Shown here: positions 23,301-34,100 of the stretch, piece after piece | Numbering within the stretch: the first letter of the stretch is position 1 | Layout of the letters: every line of letters starts with the position of its first letter | NCBI GenBank assembly: GCA_948146395.1 | Contig: OX411545.1 | Coordinates: forward strand, 18,410,026 to 18,474,025 | Reading direction: 5' to 3' | Length of the DNA stretch: 64,000 nt | Origin: Fragum whitleyi | Lineage: Eukaryota > Mollusca > Bivalvia > Cardiida > Cardiidae | Notes under the pieces: generated by a model | The model's database searches: none | The model's input: only the letters and a program-made list of their open reading frames with translations | Told to the model about the DNA's origin: nothing | Translations under genes and position numbers: made by a program

Positions 23301-24044
23301 TACTTTATTTTTTTACAAAATTTTGGGCCTCTTCATATAGGAAGTCGAACCATGCCCTTTTGGATGAAAGCATTCGACGTCGTCAACGCTACTCGTTTTA
23401 ATTATTATCGTGAAATCTTCGTTTCCCTATTTAAAAGTGCTTCAAATTCTTCAGTTTTGAAAAAGTTATATAAAGTCTCAATTTGTCCTTTAAAACCAAA
23501 TCTCAAAATCGCGCCTCCATTGAAGTACTAGTTTTACTGACACCAATAAAATGGTCCGTTTTGTTACATACCAATCCGCCTTACATACATCCGAGGTCTT
23601 TGTAGTTTACGGAAATGACCGACTGATGTTCCGAATGTGATCCATCCTATTTCAGCCAAGGAAGACGAGCCTTTGGTTAAATTACCAGAACTAGCTGGAG
23701 TGCCCCCATCAATAACGAAACAGACACAGCGACGGTACACCGTCATCACGGCACCAGTACAGTTACACGCACCCAAGTTGAAGCCCATCAAGAAACAAAA
23801 GTCGCAGCCACTACTTGGTACACAGTTCTCTCCTTTACCGAGTATTAGATCGTCCTCGGATTTGAAGAATTGTGACAAAGAAATATCCCAAGATGATATT
23901 AATATGACGCGGGAGTCCTATGATTCGGGGATATTTGTTCCAAAACCTTGTTGGTGTATGCGATGTCAGATAATGCTTAGCATGTTTAACACTGGAGACA
24001 AACGTCTTGAAATGTGGGGGAACTACCCTTGCTTTAGACGTTGA
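14306..24044 (+). CDS. Gene B: 194-aa basic Ser-rich protein, five exons, family unknown
   Basis: Five exons join in consistent phase: 14306-14341, 17779-17823, 20265-20327, 21546-21597 and 23656-24044 (585 nt with stop). All introns are GT-AG. Three short middle exons each carry a basic residue cluster before Ser: KRQQSLDF (18-25), RRRISFDF (37-44) and KRMSISED (48-55). These look like basophilic kinase sites (R-x-x-S, R-R-x-S), and RISF also fits the RVxF docking pattern of protein phosphatase 1. RRYT follows at 91-94. The C-terminal third has KPIKKQKS, a Ser patch, then CWCMRC (164-169) and a final Cys at 191. No membrane segment or signal peptide. An in-frame TAA at 14297 limits the start; a second in-frame ATG at 14327 has a better start context (gcaATGG). 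I do not recognise the family, and the kinase/PP1 reading is inference from short motifs. Confidence 0.7.
15180..15245. repeat. Foldback hairpin in gene B intron 1
   Basis: gactggtcccactgtcgact and its inverse gttgacagtgagactagtc flank a short loop. Arms are about 25 bp with a few mismatches. Single copy in the window. Confidence 0.7.
15449..15660 (+). mobile_element. MITE, family gcctgtgcgtga...tttccaac, copy 1
   Basis: It begins gagcctgtgcgtgaaatttc and contains ctctgaccagcctgtgcatc and gtttgcacctcacgaatatt in the same order as the copy at 42297-42503. The right end (atttcaaattgtaggaaatg) is decayed. Related pieces at 17430-17560, 18845-18960, 25955-26010, 48270-48330 and 56492-56745. Confidence 0.7.
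15788..15817. repeat. Perfect short hairpin
   Basis: attttgtttcagtt AG aactgaaacaaaat: 14-bp perfect arms with a 2-base loop, in an intron of gene B. Could be a cruciform-prone site; no other copy seen. Confidence 0.75.
16395..16738. mobile_element. pogo/Tigger-like MITE, 344 bp
   Basis: Left end CAGTCAATCTTGCTCGAGCG and right end, read inverted, CAGTATTAACGTGTATTAAG followed by CGACCACT. Both terminal regions repeat the phrase attaagcgacca. TA flanks the left end, TT(A) the right. CAGT starts and TA targets are typical of pogo/Tigger (known); there is no transposase here. An internal hairpin agaatcgtc/gacgattct lies at about 16550. Confidence 0.6.
17430..17560. repeat. Fragment of the gcctgtgcgtga MITE family
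   Basis: Contains cacaggctgacccgagtctt and attgttggaaatgtctcgca, the family's centre and right end. No clear boundaries. Confidence 0.6.
17779..17823 (+). CDS. Gene B exon 2
   Basis: Acceptor tatttttgcag, donor AAG|gtaacgt; 45 nt, phase 0 at both ends, encodes EPKLLKRQQSLDFKK. A symmetric exon, so skipping would keep frame. Confidence 0.7.
18845..18960. repeat. Fragment of the gcctgtgcgtga MITE family
   Basis: gcgttacatttccaacaatt, then ctttggccagcctgtgcaat and the inverse caggctgaccagagtctta, giving a hairpin about the centre. The right terminal half is missing. Confidence 0.65.
18961..20264. other. Gene B intron 2 remainder
   Basis: No repeat boundary or exon that I can support. Several inverted Cs and As give weak hairpins only. 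Confidence 0.35.
20265..20327 (+). CDS. Gene B exon 3
   Basis: Acceptor ctttttatttacag, donor AAG|gtatga; 63 nt, phase 0 at both ends. Encodes NGTTNNNNY followed by RRRISFDFTKLK, the RVxF-like and PKA-like segment. Confidence 0.7.
20535..20720 (+). repeat. Diverged monomer of the 318-1420 tandem unit
   Basis: Shares ttgtccggagcatatctc, gatctcattgaggagaagt and gagttattgccctttgtt in the same order as the first-kilobase array, so a dispersed relic of the same repeat. Confidence 0.8.
21235..21490 (+). mobile_element. Foldback MITE, family ggtgaataatcaaaacatcg, copy 1
   Basis: The centre is an inverted repeat: gtgaataatcaaaacatcgt and aactacagct are mirrored by agctgtagtttcgatattat and gctcattcat. 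The left flank (atttatacgcacgcagaagg) and right flank (tacgcacttgcgtaaattgc) are shared with the copies at 34830-35105 and 45235-45495. It lies in gene B intron 3, ~55 bp before exon 4. Overlapping short frames are shadows. Confidence 0.8.
21546..21597 (+). CDS. Gene B exon 4
   Basis: Acceptor atgtatttttcag, donor C|gtaagtac; 52 nt, phase 0 in and phase 1 out. Encodes RMSISEDPPKPLELDPI plus the first base of Pro66. Confidence 0.7.
21668..21893 (+). mobile_element. 830-bp TIR family, 3'-truncated copy
   Basis: Left end cattcggaacaccactcggc followed by atctcacgatcaacatcgga; matches the first ~230 bp of 8464-9293, then stops near ttcttaaataacgg. No right terminus. In gene B intron 4, 70 bp after exon 4. 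Confidence 0.85.
22545..22630 (-). mobile_element. Fragment of second SINE family
   Basis: Inverse of 52513-52580: cgctaccgtagcacatgccc then atatgagcgatgcccacaga. Only the 3' half is kept. Confidence 0.75.
22732..22800 (+). mobile_element. End fragment of the cagtggcggatccag element
   Basis: ccagtggcggatccaggatt matches one end of the element at 58624-58941. No second end found nearby. Confidence 0.6.
22926..23637 (+). mobile_element. 830-bp TIR family, complete ends with altered interior
   Basis: Both ends are present: cattcggaacaccactcggc and gaccgactgatgttccgaatg's last 20 bases. Flanks tgatccgcc and tgatccatc agree at 7 of 9 bases, a worn target duplication. The interior from about 23038 to 23365 does not match 8464-9293 and is probably a nested insertion; family sequence resumes at gcattcgacgtcgtcaacgc. 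The right end lies only 18 bases before gene B exon 5, so the element sits against the splice acceptor. Confidence 0.8.
23656..24044 (+). CDS. Gene B terminal exon
   Basis: Acceptor catcctatttcag; phase 1 in, completing Pro66, then 128 residues to TGA. It holds most of the protein including the Ser-rich centre and CWCMRC. The reverse-strand frame 23564-23878 is its shadow. Confidence 0.8.
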
Positions 24045-24245
24045 TGTGGTATTTTATGGTACAAACTTGTGAAACTTGATAATCGATGTTTATGGATAAC
24101 TAGCCTATAGAAAAGCCAACAAATCCGTGTTCAATTTAAAATCTAAATAATAGAGGCACGGGTATAATAAGTGTTTGATATACACCAAAGTTACACAGAA
24201 AACATTCTTTGAATCAGACAATCTTAGACCAAGCCTAAACGCATA

Positions 24246-24251
24246 AATAAA
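24246..24251 (+). terminator. Possible polyadenylation signal of gene B
   Basis: AATAAA about 200 bases after the stop, the first canonical hexamer downstream. No GT-rich element was identified to confirm it. Confidence 0.35.
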
Positions 24252-24479
24252 CCATCTTGATACCAGCACTTGACCTATGGTTTGAATTACGCAAGAGGAA
24301 TGGAGTTGAAAGAGGCCCAATTCGGACAGACTCCCAATTCGGACAGGCGCCCAACTCTTGATCATGTTTTGCGTACATATTAGTGGCGCATAGACCAATG
24401 AACGACCAATTAATATTACAAAACAATGGTATTTTTAATCTGCTGTTATACGACTTTTTATAATATGACCTACTTCGCG

Positions 24480-25190
24480 AGAATGAAATAATGTGGTTAA
24501 ATATATTTGATATTACACGGGTGTAATAACACTAGTACTAACTTTGTAAACGATATCAGAGTGAGTAGCAACGTTATTTTTTTTTATCTTATAACTATAC
24601 AAATATCCGTGTGATACCATCCCGTATGATATTTTTCATGATATCACATAGTTATTTTTAGAACAATGATGTAATGTGGTAATTTTCAGAAACGTTCATT
24701 TCTGTTAAAAACATCGACGAAAACGAGGAAAATAGAGGTTATTAGATAAATATAATACATACTTAGTGTATTGTATGAAAAAATATCTAACTCGGTTGTG
24801 GGAATTGATAATTGTCTCAGCAAAGCCTCGACAATGATCAAATCTCCAAACATCGTTAGATCTTTTTTTCTCATACAAAACACTAAGTACGTATTATATT
24901 TAACCCAAAAATGACGTCAAATTGTGTATATCTAATGACAAATTTTTAAATAGCGTTTTAAGTTACGAAGAAATTTTCATTGGTTCATTGAAAAAAAAAA
25001 TCGGTGCCTTATCGAATGAGTTCGGATCAAACTATAAATAGAAAACCAAATTTGCGCCAATAAATCACCGAAATTATTAAACCGTCATCTAAAACAGATA
25101 AAAAAAAATCGACAGTCTCGTTTTTATCTGTTTATAGATGACTCTTTTAATAATTTTGAAATCCATGACCACACATTCAATATCATCTTT
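24480..25190. mobile_element. Hairpin element with a second MITE nested inside
   Basis: The outer parts (gaatgaaataatgtggttaa, acacgggtgtaataacac, and at 25080-25165 cgtcatctaaaacagata ... tctgtttatagatgac) correspond to 30805-31165. The segment 24588-24905 between them is a complete minus-orientation copy of the family at 60235-60540. The outer element was therefore interrupted by the inner one. Confidence 0.65.
24588..24905 (-). mobile_element. Two-palindrome MITE (tacttagtgtatt family), nested copy
   Basis: Palindrome B (atccgtgtgatacc...gatatcacatag) is followed by a spacer and palindrome A, which runs from taatacatacttagtgtatt to aacactaagtacgtattata around a tgtctc...gcctcgacaat loop. 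Same parts inverted relative to 28158-28480 and 60235-60540. Confidence 0.75.
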
Positions 25191-25481
25191 TCATAAAAAA
25201 GGTCAAATTTATGATAAAGACGACAGAGTCAAGATCAAAATGGAGTTAACCTCTTCCTATTTTTTTGTAACTTTTGAATGATCCAAATCGAAAGAGTGTG
25301 CAGACGACAATGAAGCGTTTGTGTAATTTGAAAGGAATCTATCCCATATGAACGAAAATACAGTGGAAAAAAGAGAAATTGCTCCATTTAAGCGATTATT
25401 CCCTTTCCATAATATTTTCTAGAATAAGGGTAACACCGCACTAAGAAGAGAAGGGCGTTAAATATGCCAGTTATTACTTAA

Positions 25482-25638
25482 GGCAGTAGACCCATAATAT
25501 TTCCGCAACATTTCAGAACGCATGCTCTTTCAGCATGTTGACCGAGGTTTCCTAATGAAAATCATTAGGAAACTTCGGTTAACACTGTTAAACTTGATTT
25601 CTTCCGAAATGTTGCGGAACTATTACGGGTCCACAACC
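25482..25638. mobile_element. TTAA-flanked foldback MITE, copy 1
   Basis: TTAA at 25478 and 25639 flank an inverted repeat with ends ggcagtagacccataatatt and, inverted, ggttgtggacccgtaatagt. The centre (ggtttcctaatg...cattaggaaac) is a tight hairpin. Copies at 44280-44425 and 54034-54191 are flanked by TTAA too. TTAA targets are known for piggyBac and Kolobok elements; which one cannot be told without a transposase. Confidence 0.8.
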
Positions 25639-26164
25639 TTAAAGCAAGACAATGCAATTCTTTGTAGAGATAATGTGTAAGACTTTCGTTGAAGTAGGCT
25701 GCAAAAAGACAAAGAAACAAATCAAACTAAATTATTTTATATGTATATATTTCTATATTGTATGTATAACTGTACAAATTTAGAAAATGGTTGAAAATGT
25801 ATTAATGTTATTTGCTCGGATCTTTCTTTATCCATATCATTACTCGTTAAGTCTATGCCACCAACACCAATCGTAAAATTAATTATTTTTAATTTGTGCT
25901 TGGGCCTCATTTTTCGAATAATGTCAGATGAGCTCTTAACATGGCCGACTTTAGACTCGGGTGAGCCTGTGCATCCGAGCAGAGCATATGCATTCAAATA
26001 TGCTGACGTAAGTATTCACTTAACGCTCTATGGAAAGCTACTATGTATAAATGTTTTCTTCAAATGAATAGAAAACCGCATGATTCAACACGTATTACAT
26101 GTTTATGCACGTCTACGGGTATGTACATTACATGTTGCACATGCGAAATTTATTAGCATTTCAA

Positions 26165-26262
26165 ACGCCCTGTCAATTCGTGATTCGCGACTAAAATCTC
26201 GTAATTACAGCGGTGTTAAAGCTGTAGTTACGAGAATTTGGTCGCTCACGAATGAGTGTTTT
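26165..26262. repeat. Hairpin repeat (tcgtaattacagc/gctgtagttacga)
   Basis: attcgtgattcgcgactaaa and tctcgtaattacagc are mirrored by gctgtagttacgagaatttg and gtcgctcacgaatg; arms about 38 bp, short loop. Its inner arm resembles the actacagct hairpin of the 21235 family. Confidence 0.7.
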
Positions 26263-26349
26263 AACTTATAAGTGTATGAGTACAAAGGATTGTGTGAAGG
26301 GCGGCAAATCCCTCAACAACTACAGCTTGAAAAGATGGTCAAAGAAACG

Positions 26350-26510
26350 TCCATTGCCAAACATTGAAATCAGCCATGCGTTCAGAATGACAATACGGTG
26401 CGAACAGTTTGCCGATTATTTCCATCTTTGCACGCAAGTCACGTGCACAGCGGGGTAAAATTGGAAAACTGTTTGCTACGTTTTGTGATCCTGAATGCAT
26501 TGAAGATAAC
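26350..26510. repeat. Fragment of the gcaaagcggggta hairpin family
   Basis: cgttcagaatgacaatacgg, gcacgcaagtcacgtgcaca, gcggggtaaaattg and gaatgcattg recall 33028-33195 and 55280-55430, in worn form. Confidence 0.5.
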
Positions 26511-27860
26511 CGTATGAAATGAAAGATGATTACGCTGGTTAAAATAAAATTGTGCCTTTTAAATTCAAAATAATCCTAAGAATAACAAGTAGATTTTTGC
26601 TATGAAGAAATAATTTTAAAAATCGCGCTTTGTCATAGTATATGAATACATGCGAAAAGAAAATTCAATTTGTACATAAACAATGAATATGAACATGGAA
26701 CGCAAATGTGAACAGTAGTCGACAAATTATAAAAAGAACTCCATTAAAGGAACTTAAACTAAAATAAACAAATAATCAGCTGTCTAGTGCTTAGAGGCAG
26801 GCTTCGCGATCAACAATTTTTACACTGAAAAAATACAAAAAAAAACAAAAAAACGTGGCCTTCGAGTAAAATTTCAATTTTATGTAAATTAAGAGTTCGC
26901 GTTAGAAAAGCTCCTGACTCAAAATGAATAGATTTAATTTTTTTCAATTTATATTTACATAACGATGCACACACAAAAACACAACTGAAAAATGAATTAA
27001 TGTTGCTTTGAATGAAAAATGTAGAGGATAAGAATCTATGAATGTGAGTGATAGTGTAAGTCTACTAGTCTAATATTCTAAAAGTTATTGTAACTATTAT
27101 GGCGAATATTTTTTATTATGTGTACAAAAATACAAATTTTCATCATTCTAATTAATAATACTTGCATCACTCAGTCATCTCATTTACGCTGTACTTTCTT
27201 TCATGAAGGTACATACAAAGTACTATTTCATATAGAGGTTAAAACCACGCGAAAAAAGTAGTTAATTTCATCTGGCTGCATTTTAATATTTACTACAATG
27301 AATGTCCTAGGTCAACTTAATTATACGATTACCGCTTTTTTGAGTTTTTATATTATCGTCGATGCTTCTTTCATTCAAGCCTTGACATTGAAAAAAAAAG
27401 CGTTCCTGTTTTTAGATACACATATTAAATGTCTTACCCGTAGCTTAATAAAATAAGCCATGAAACGACTTGCTAATAAGCAACCAAAAAGTCTAAAAAA
27501 TGTGAATATCATTAATCCTAAGCTTGTAAACAATCTCATTTGCACCAATACCCTTTTAAATCTGATCGAATTTGTGACCAGTCGCCTAAAAATGTTATGC
27601 CATCTCAGAAAATGCAGATATTTTGCTTTAAATAATTCAATAGGTATGTCATTGATTTGTAAATTTGATTTTGTTGGCATTGCGGTTTATCACACTTTTG
27701 TATGAAATCGCGCTCGCAAATGCACCTTTTGTATCAATTTTGCATCTTGCAAACCATATATTCATATCTTTTTTATTAACGAAATTTTTTAGGAGAAAAC
27801 GTATGTGTAATTATGAGATATTTCCCAAATCTAACAATAGTTAAATAATGTCCCGAGTCT
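26511..27860. other. AT-rich intergenic stretch between convergent genes B and C
   Basis: Genes B and C converge here. No exon supported; the two overlapping frames at 27375-27705 are mutual shadows in low-complexity DNA. Confidence 0.4.
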
Positions 27861-27864
27861 TTCA

Positions 27865-27870
27865 TTTATT
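27865..27870 (-). terminator. Polyadenylation signal of gene C
   Basis: AATAAA on the minus strand, 57 bases after the gene C stop codon. Confidence 0.6.
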
Positions 27871-27926
27871 TTTAGGACGACTAGTCACTTAAGATTTCAT
27901 TTCTACACGCTAGTATACATGTCTTG

Positions 27927-28130
27927 TTATTGCCATCTCCACGTGGCGGGTTGTTCCGGTCCGTATGTAATGGCCGGAAGTGCCTGTCTGGAATCCATGT
28001 CATATAAATATGGCCCCTGGTAACCGGCTTGTCTTGGATAGCCGTAGTAGTATTCTGGGTGGACGGGTTCCAGCGGCATGGGATAACTTCTCTCTAAATA
28101 TTCCCGGGATCGACCCTTCTCTAGGTATTC
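27927..28130 (-). CDS. Gene C exon 6 (terminal)
   Basis: Acceptor atatctttacag, phase 0. Encodes the 67-residue cytosolic tail: EYLEKGRSREYLERSYP, then PEYYYGYPRQAGYQGPY, ending ATWRWQ and TAA at 27927-27929. Rich in Tyr, possible phosphorylation or adaptor sites (inference). No PDZ-type end. Confidence 0.88.
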   Translation of the reverse strand, partial: EYLEKGRSREYLERSYPMPLEPVHPEYYYGYPRQAGYQGPYLYDMDSRQALPAITYGPEQPATWRWQ

Positions 28131-31100
28131 CTGTAAAGATATGTTAGCGACTAAAGACTAGATATATATTATACGTAGTGAGAAAAAAAATCAAATCAGA
28201 TTGGGGGAATTGATCATTGTCGAGGCTCTGTCGAGACAATTATTAATTCTCACAACCGAGTTAAATACTTTTTCATGCATTAAACTAAGTACGTTTTGTA
28301 TGAATCTTATAACCTTTATTTGCCTAGTTTTCCTCGATGTTTCTATCAGAAATGCAAATTTCTAAAAATAAACGCATTATTTCATTGTTCTAAAATATCC
28401 ATGTGATATCCTAAAAAATAGCATATGGGATGTTATCACACGGATATTTGTATAGTTATAAGATTAAATATATAATACAAAACAAATATGATACAATTAT
28501 GCCAACTCATTTTGAAACCTTTTTATAAATGTAGGAGCGAAGTTCCGAGAACATCTTATTTTGCAATGAACTTTGAACTTGAATGCATTCTATGAAATCC
28601 TTTAAGCATGGCCATCTAGACATGGTGGAGAATAACAATACTCATTTTTTTGTAAGTGGTCGAACTTTTTTAAGAGATGAAGAGAGATTTTGTTAATTTC
28701 ATAGAGGTATGAAACTTAAAACCTAATCACACTGTAAAATGTTAAGATTTACCCTCAAATACATGGATTGTTTTAAAGGGAATACTTTCCTCGGAAGCTA
28801 ACAAAAACGTTGCGTAATCATAGTTGTTTTCATTGAGTAATGAAACCCATTTTTGCATCCAATCAGAATGCACGAATCTTGGTGACCATTACTGGAATTA
28901 ACTTGTTGAAATTTGAACTTGACCTGTGACCTTGATTTGATACTACATCAATATATTTCAAATATACTCTCAACATTTACATCCACACGTGCTGGACATT
29001 AAAAGTGTAAGACGACTAGAAAATCAAGTGTCACCCACCTTTTCGCCGTATCGTTCTCCTCCGATATAGCAGCCAGCGATGGAGTAGAATGTAGCAGCCA
29101 CGGCTGCCAATGCCATGGCAATCCATCCAATAATGTAGGAATAACCGTAACTTCTGTCTGTGGCATTTTGCAACTCCTGAAACATACATGATATATTATA
29201 TAATACGTACTTAGTGTTTTGTATGGAAAAAAATATCTAACGAGGTTGGGAAAATTGATCATTGTCGAGGTTTTACTAAACATCTTACGAAAAAATAATC
29301 GTAAGTCAAAATCACAAATCGTATCTGATGTTTTATTTCATTATTAGATTCTGCCTTGCAAAATCTCATTGGAATGGTCTTTAGAAGACGATTCTAATGA
29401 GATATTGCATGACAGAATTCAAAATTTAGTTTCTTCTGTGGAAGCAACTTTAATTTTTGACGTACGAAAAAACGATCGTAAGATGTTTAGTAAAATAGGC
29501 CCTGGTTTTAAAAATCATTCACTAAACGGTCGATTTAAATAAAATTTGATCTTTTCGAATGATTTTGAAGCGGTTTTGGACTATTTCATAGCAAAGACTA
29601 AAGCATACGCTAAGTATATGAACTCGTACGCCAATCTACACCTTTGAAGCTTTAGGATTGTCATTTGTTAAGACTTTATAAAGCTGGTAATATTTTGATC
29701 ACGCAGTTACTATGAATATGCAATAAAAAGGAACGTAACAATTGACGCAGGTTTTGCGTTGGTATAATTTGCATGTTTTTATGATTTTATAGTTGACATA
29801 CATAATCTTGCGAACAACGTCAATGGAACGACGCCAACAACATTATGTGCGTACTTTGTAATATTGTGATAATTCGAAAGTGCTACTCTATTTAAATCTA
29901 TTTAAATGTATAGGTAAACACTATATCGAGGCAAAGCCTCGACAATTATCAATTCCCCCAACTTCGTTATCTAGTTCTTTCCTAATAAAACAAAATGTAC
30001 CTATTATATATTTCTAGTCTATAATCGTTTACATTTCTTTACGAGAATACCTAGAGAGGGATACAAATTTCAAAATTGCATGTGGGTAACTGAAACATCA
30101 TAGATAAAGCTCACGCTGGCTCTTGTTACTGTGTTGTCGCCCAGGTATTACTCATCAAATAATTGCATCTAAAGATACAAAAGCGATTTTCACAAAAAAC
30201 TGAGTTTTAATGACCTACACACGAGTTCTAATTATTGAAATTTAACACTATATCGAGGCAAAGCCTCGACAATTATCAATTCCCCCAACTTCGTTATCTA
30301 GTTCTTTCCTAATAAAACAAAATGTACCTATTATATATTTCTAGTCTATAATCGTTTACATTTCTTTACGAGAATACCTAGAGAGGGATACAAATTTCAA
30401 AATTGCATGTGGGTAACTGAAACATCATAGATAAAGCTCACGCTGGCTCTTGTTACTGTGTTGTCGCCCAGGTATTACTCATCAAATAATTGCATCTAAA
30501 GATACAAAAGCGATTTTCACAAAAAACTGAGTTTTAATGACCTACACACGAGTTCTAATTATTGAAAGTATTATTCCTTATGATAAATTGAATAATTTCG
30601 GAATGCAGGTTTATTGAATAATTTATGAATGAGTGTGTGGAGCAAGCTTTGAATATAATTTAATGAAAAATGACGATATTTTACGTCCCTTTAAAAATAT
30701 CCGTACTCTTCTACAAAAACATGTGCGCTTCTTTGAATAAATTTCCAAATCAACACCGGTTGATACAAAACAAGAAATGATTTTATAAAATGATCTACGT
30801 AGCGGAAGTGAAATAACACCGTTGAATATTTTTGATTTACACGAGTGTTATAACATTATTATGCAAATAAGCTATAGACGGATAGCAACATTAGGCCTAT
30901 ATTTTTGTTTTGAAAATGACGTCATAATGGATTTGCTGACGTCATTTCCAAAATGGCGTCATATATGTTTCCTGGAATAACTTGAATCGATGAATGTCGA
31001 AATTTACTCGGTTTATTACAAAAAATGGGTCATATTACAAATAGAATATCAAATGTGCTGATAAAATATTGAATTTATTAAACTCGTCATCTGTAACAGA

Positions 31101-34100
31101 TGAAAAAAAATCGGCACAGATGACTCGTTTAATAAATTCAGTATTCGATGAACACTCATTTAATATCCTCTATATTGAATTGAATAAAGTTGTGAAGCAT
31201 TGTGTACGGTTGTGGGGTTATGTCAAGTGGTGAAGGGAGATTCCTGATTGGTTTGAGTGCGTGTTTGGAATGAATGGATGGGGCGTTTCGCAAGTGATCT
31301 AGAATGGTTTTAGAATGGGATGGGTATCATTTTTGTGATACTTCTAACTTAAACTCATCCCGATAGTTTTCAGAAATTCTGATACCGACAACTGGTATGT
31401 CATGGCAAAAATATGCCACCATAATGTGGGACCTTGAGTGCATCTGTTACAAGCGTTTATCGGCTGAATGATTCTTCAATACGAATGAATAGGTGACATT
31501 ACCGTTCATTTACATACGATTTATAAACCATCCCTAGGCTTGTAAACAGATGGTCGTCGTTAGGGGGTTTGATTTTCAAGACGTTCAAACATACCGTTAT
31601 AGTCGCATTTCTTATTGAATGCATAAGTGGAGACGCCTTTCAACGCCTTTATTGATTATAATACTTGCAGAAATCTTTGCATAAAAAGAAGAGAATAAAT
31701 GTTCCTTTCCTTTCTCGCACTGTTGTTTTTCTTTTAATACCAGTCGACTACTTTTAGGTCTTGTAAATAGTTGTTACTATTTTACGAAATCATTTTATTA
31801 TATACTTTTTTAAGAGGATCGCCAAAATATTGAATCATGCAGAAGAATTTTTACACAAACTACCATAAAGGTCGGGATCAAGGACACATCTAGGTTGTGC
31901 TTATCAAGGGTGCTTAGTCATATTTTAGAATACTAGCGAAGGAAATCAGCTTACGAGTGCACACGGGGTTTCAGGAAATACTTTAGTTCGAGTCTAATTT
32001 AAGACATTTTGATTTTTACTTTCCAGATAGAAATTCCTGGGGCTCGTTTTACTAAACTTCTTACGAAACATGATCGTTAGTCAAAATCATAAATCTTATC
32101 TGGTGTTTTCATTAATTGTTAGATTCTGACTCGCAATATCACTTTGGGATCGTCTTTAGAAGACAATTTAAATGAGTTAATGCATGGCAGAATTCCATAT
32201 TTACTTGCAACTGTAGAAGCATCTTTAATTCAAGACTTACGCAAAAATAATCGGAAGATGTTTAGTAAAACAGGCCCTGGAAACCATCTCATCGTATGAG
32301 AAACAAAACACAATAGAGATTTGCTACTAAGGCTTTTGACCAAACAAAGAATATAGATATTCATTTGCCAAAAGCGACATAGTTGTTGGGCGATCAAAAG
32401 GTCGTATCTACGACATTTTGGTCGCCAAACGACGATATATATTACTAACCTGTGGCCAGTTGAGATAAAACAATCCTTGGTAGGGATCTGTGTCTAAAAT
32501 CTTGTTTCTCTCTAAATATTCAGCACCATGGAAGAATGCGATGGAAGCGGCAGTAGAAAAGGCTGAAATGAAGAACAGGAATCAACGAAATTATGTGATA
32601 ATTGACATAAAGAAAAGATTTGGCATTATTTGTTTTCTTTTACTTGCCACTCTGCTATAAAACATAGGTAACCGCATATGGTTCTTTTATTTGTGTGTTT
32701 TTAGGGCACAGAGAGTTTTTTTCTGTCATTTCAAATAGGACGGTATTTGCAATGCAAGAAAAAGTGTAATACGACCATTTTGTAAGAATTATATCCAGTC
32801 TAAAGTAATCATTTTATTTTACAAGTAATAGATAAGCATAATTATTTCTATTTCCAGTGATGCACAAATAGAAATAATTGATAATCACACTGGATAGAGG
32901 CTCAAATTAGATTCATTATGAAGTTTAATTATAAAAACAGTTTCAAAAATAAACCATCGTCAAATAAATGTTATCTTTGTTTGTTTAGAATTAATAAGAC
33001 AGTGTTCAGTGTTTCGAGATATCAATAATGGCGAAGCTTTAAAAACAATGCTGCACTGCGTTCAGGATGACAAAACGGTGCAAACTGTTTGTCAATTATA
33101 CCCCGCTTTGCCTGCAAATGCACGTGCAAAGCGGGGTATAATTTGCAAACAGTTAGCACCCTTTTGTCATGCTCAACGCAGGACCGGTAGAACTAGGGCT
33201 TGAGCGCTTTTTTCGCTCAACAGGCCTGAAACTTATGATAATGATCATAAGAGAATGATAATGCTCTGTAGTAAAGAAGACCAATAACCTATACGTACAA
33301 TAAATTTCAGTGATATTTAAAATCCACACTAAGAACTTTAATTAGGAACTCATGGATAATAAAATAGTCTATAAATGTAATGTTTCCTTGTTATTGAAAT
33401 ATTTTTTGTGAGACCATAAAATGAATCGCCTAAATGAAATGCGGTGGATGTTAACATGTAAAATTCTGGTAACATAATTTAAAGGTATCCACTGTAAAAC
33501 ATATAAATTGATCTCTGCCCTTAAAAGACATATTTTTCATCTGATCATAACGTTTAATTAGTCCAATACACTCGGGGACATTTCCAGTGGAATTGGGCTG
33601 ATATCTATTTGTTTGGGTTGGAGAAAATTATCTTCAAAGTTTCCGCTTGATAATATTAGTTATGACCTCCGCCGATAAAAGGCACTTTTTTGCATCTGAT
33701 TACAATTTTTTTGAAACCTGATAAATGGTTATTAAAGGATCATTACAGTGAAATTTGGTTGATATCCTTTTAAAAGGTTCTGAGAAAATGATTTTCAAAG
33801 TTTCCACTAAATAATAAAAAGAGAATTGACCTTCGCCCATTAAACATACTTATAAATGGTCGCCTAAGGATAATTCCAGTGAAATTTGGTTGTGATCCAT
33901 CTACTTGGTTTAGAAAAAAGACCCCTTTGTCGATTCATGAAAAAGGTTCCATGCACATAAAAGCCATGTTTTTCATTGGATCAAAATTTCTTGAACAACA
34001 TTGAAAGAAGGTCAATCAGAGATCATTCCTGTTAAGTTTGGTTAAAATTTGTCCATTAGATTCTCAGGAAGAGATTTTTACAAAAAAATGTGTACGACCG

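Noticed and set aside
23564..23878. 104-codon minus-strand frame
   Set aside because: Antisense shadow of gene B exon 5.
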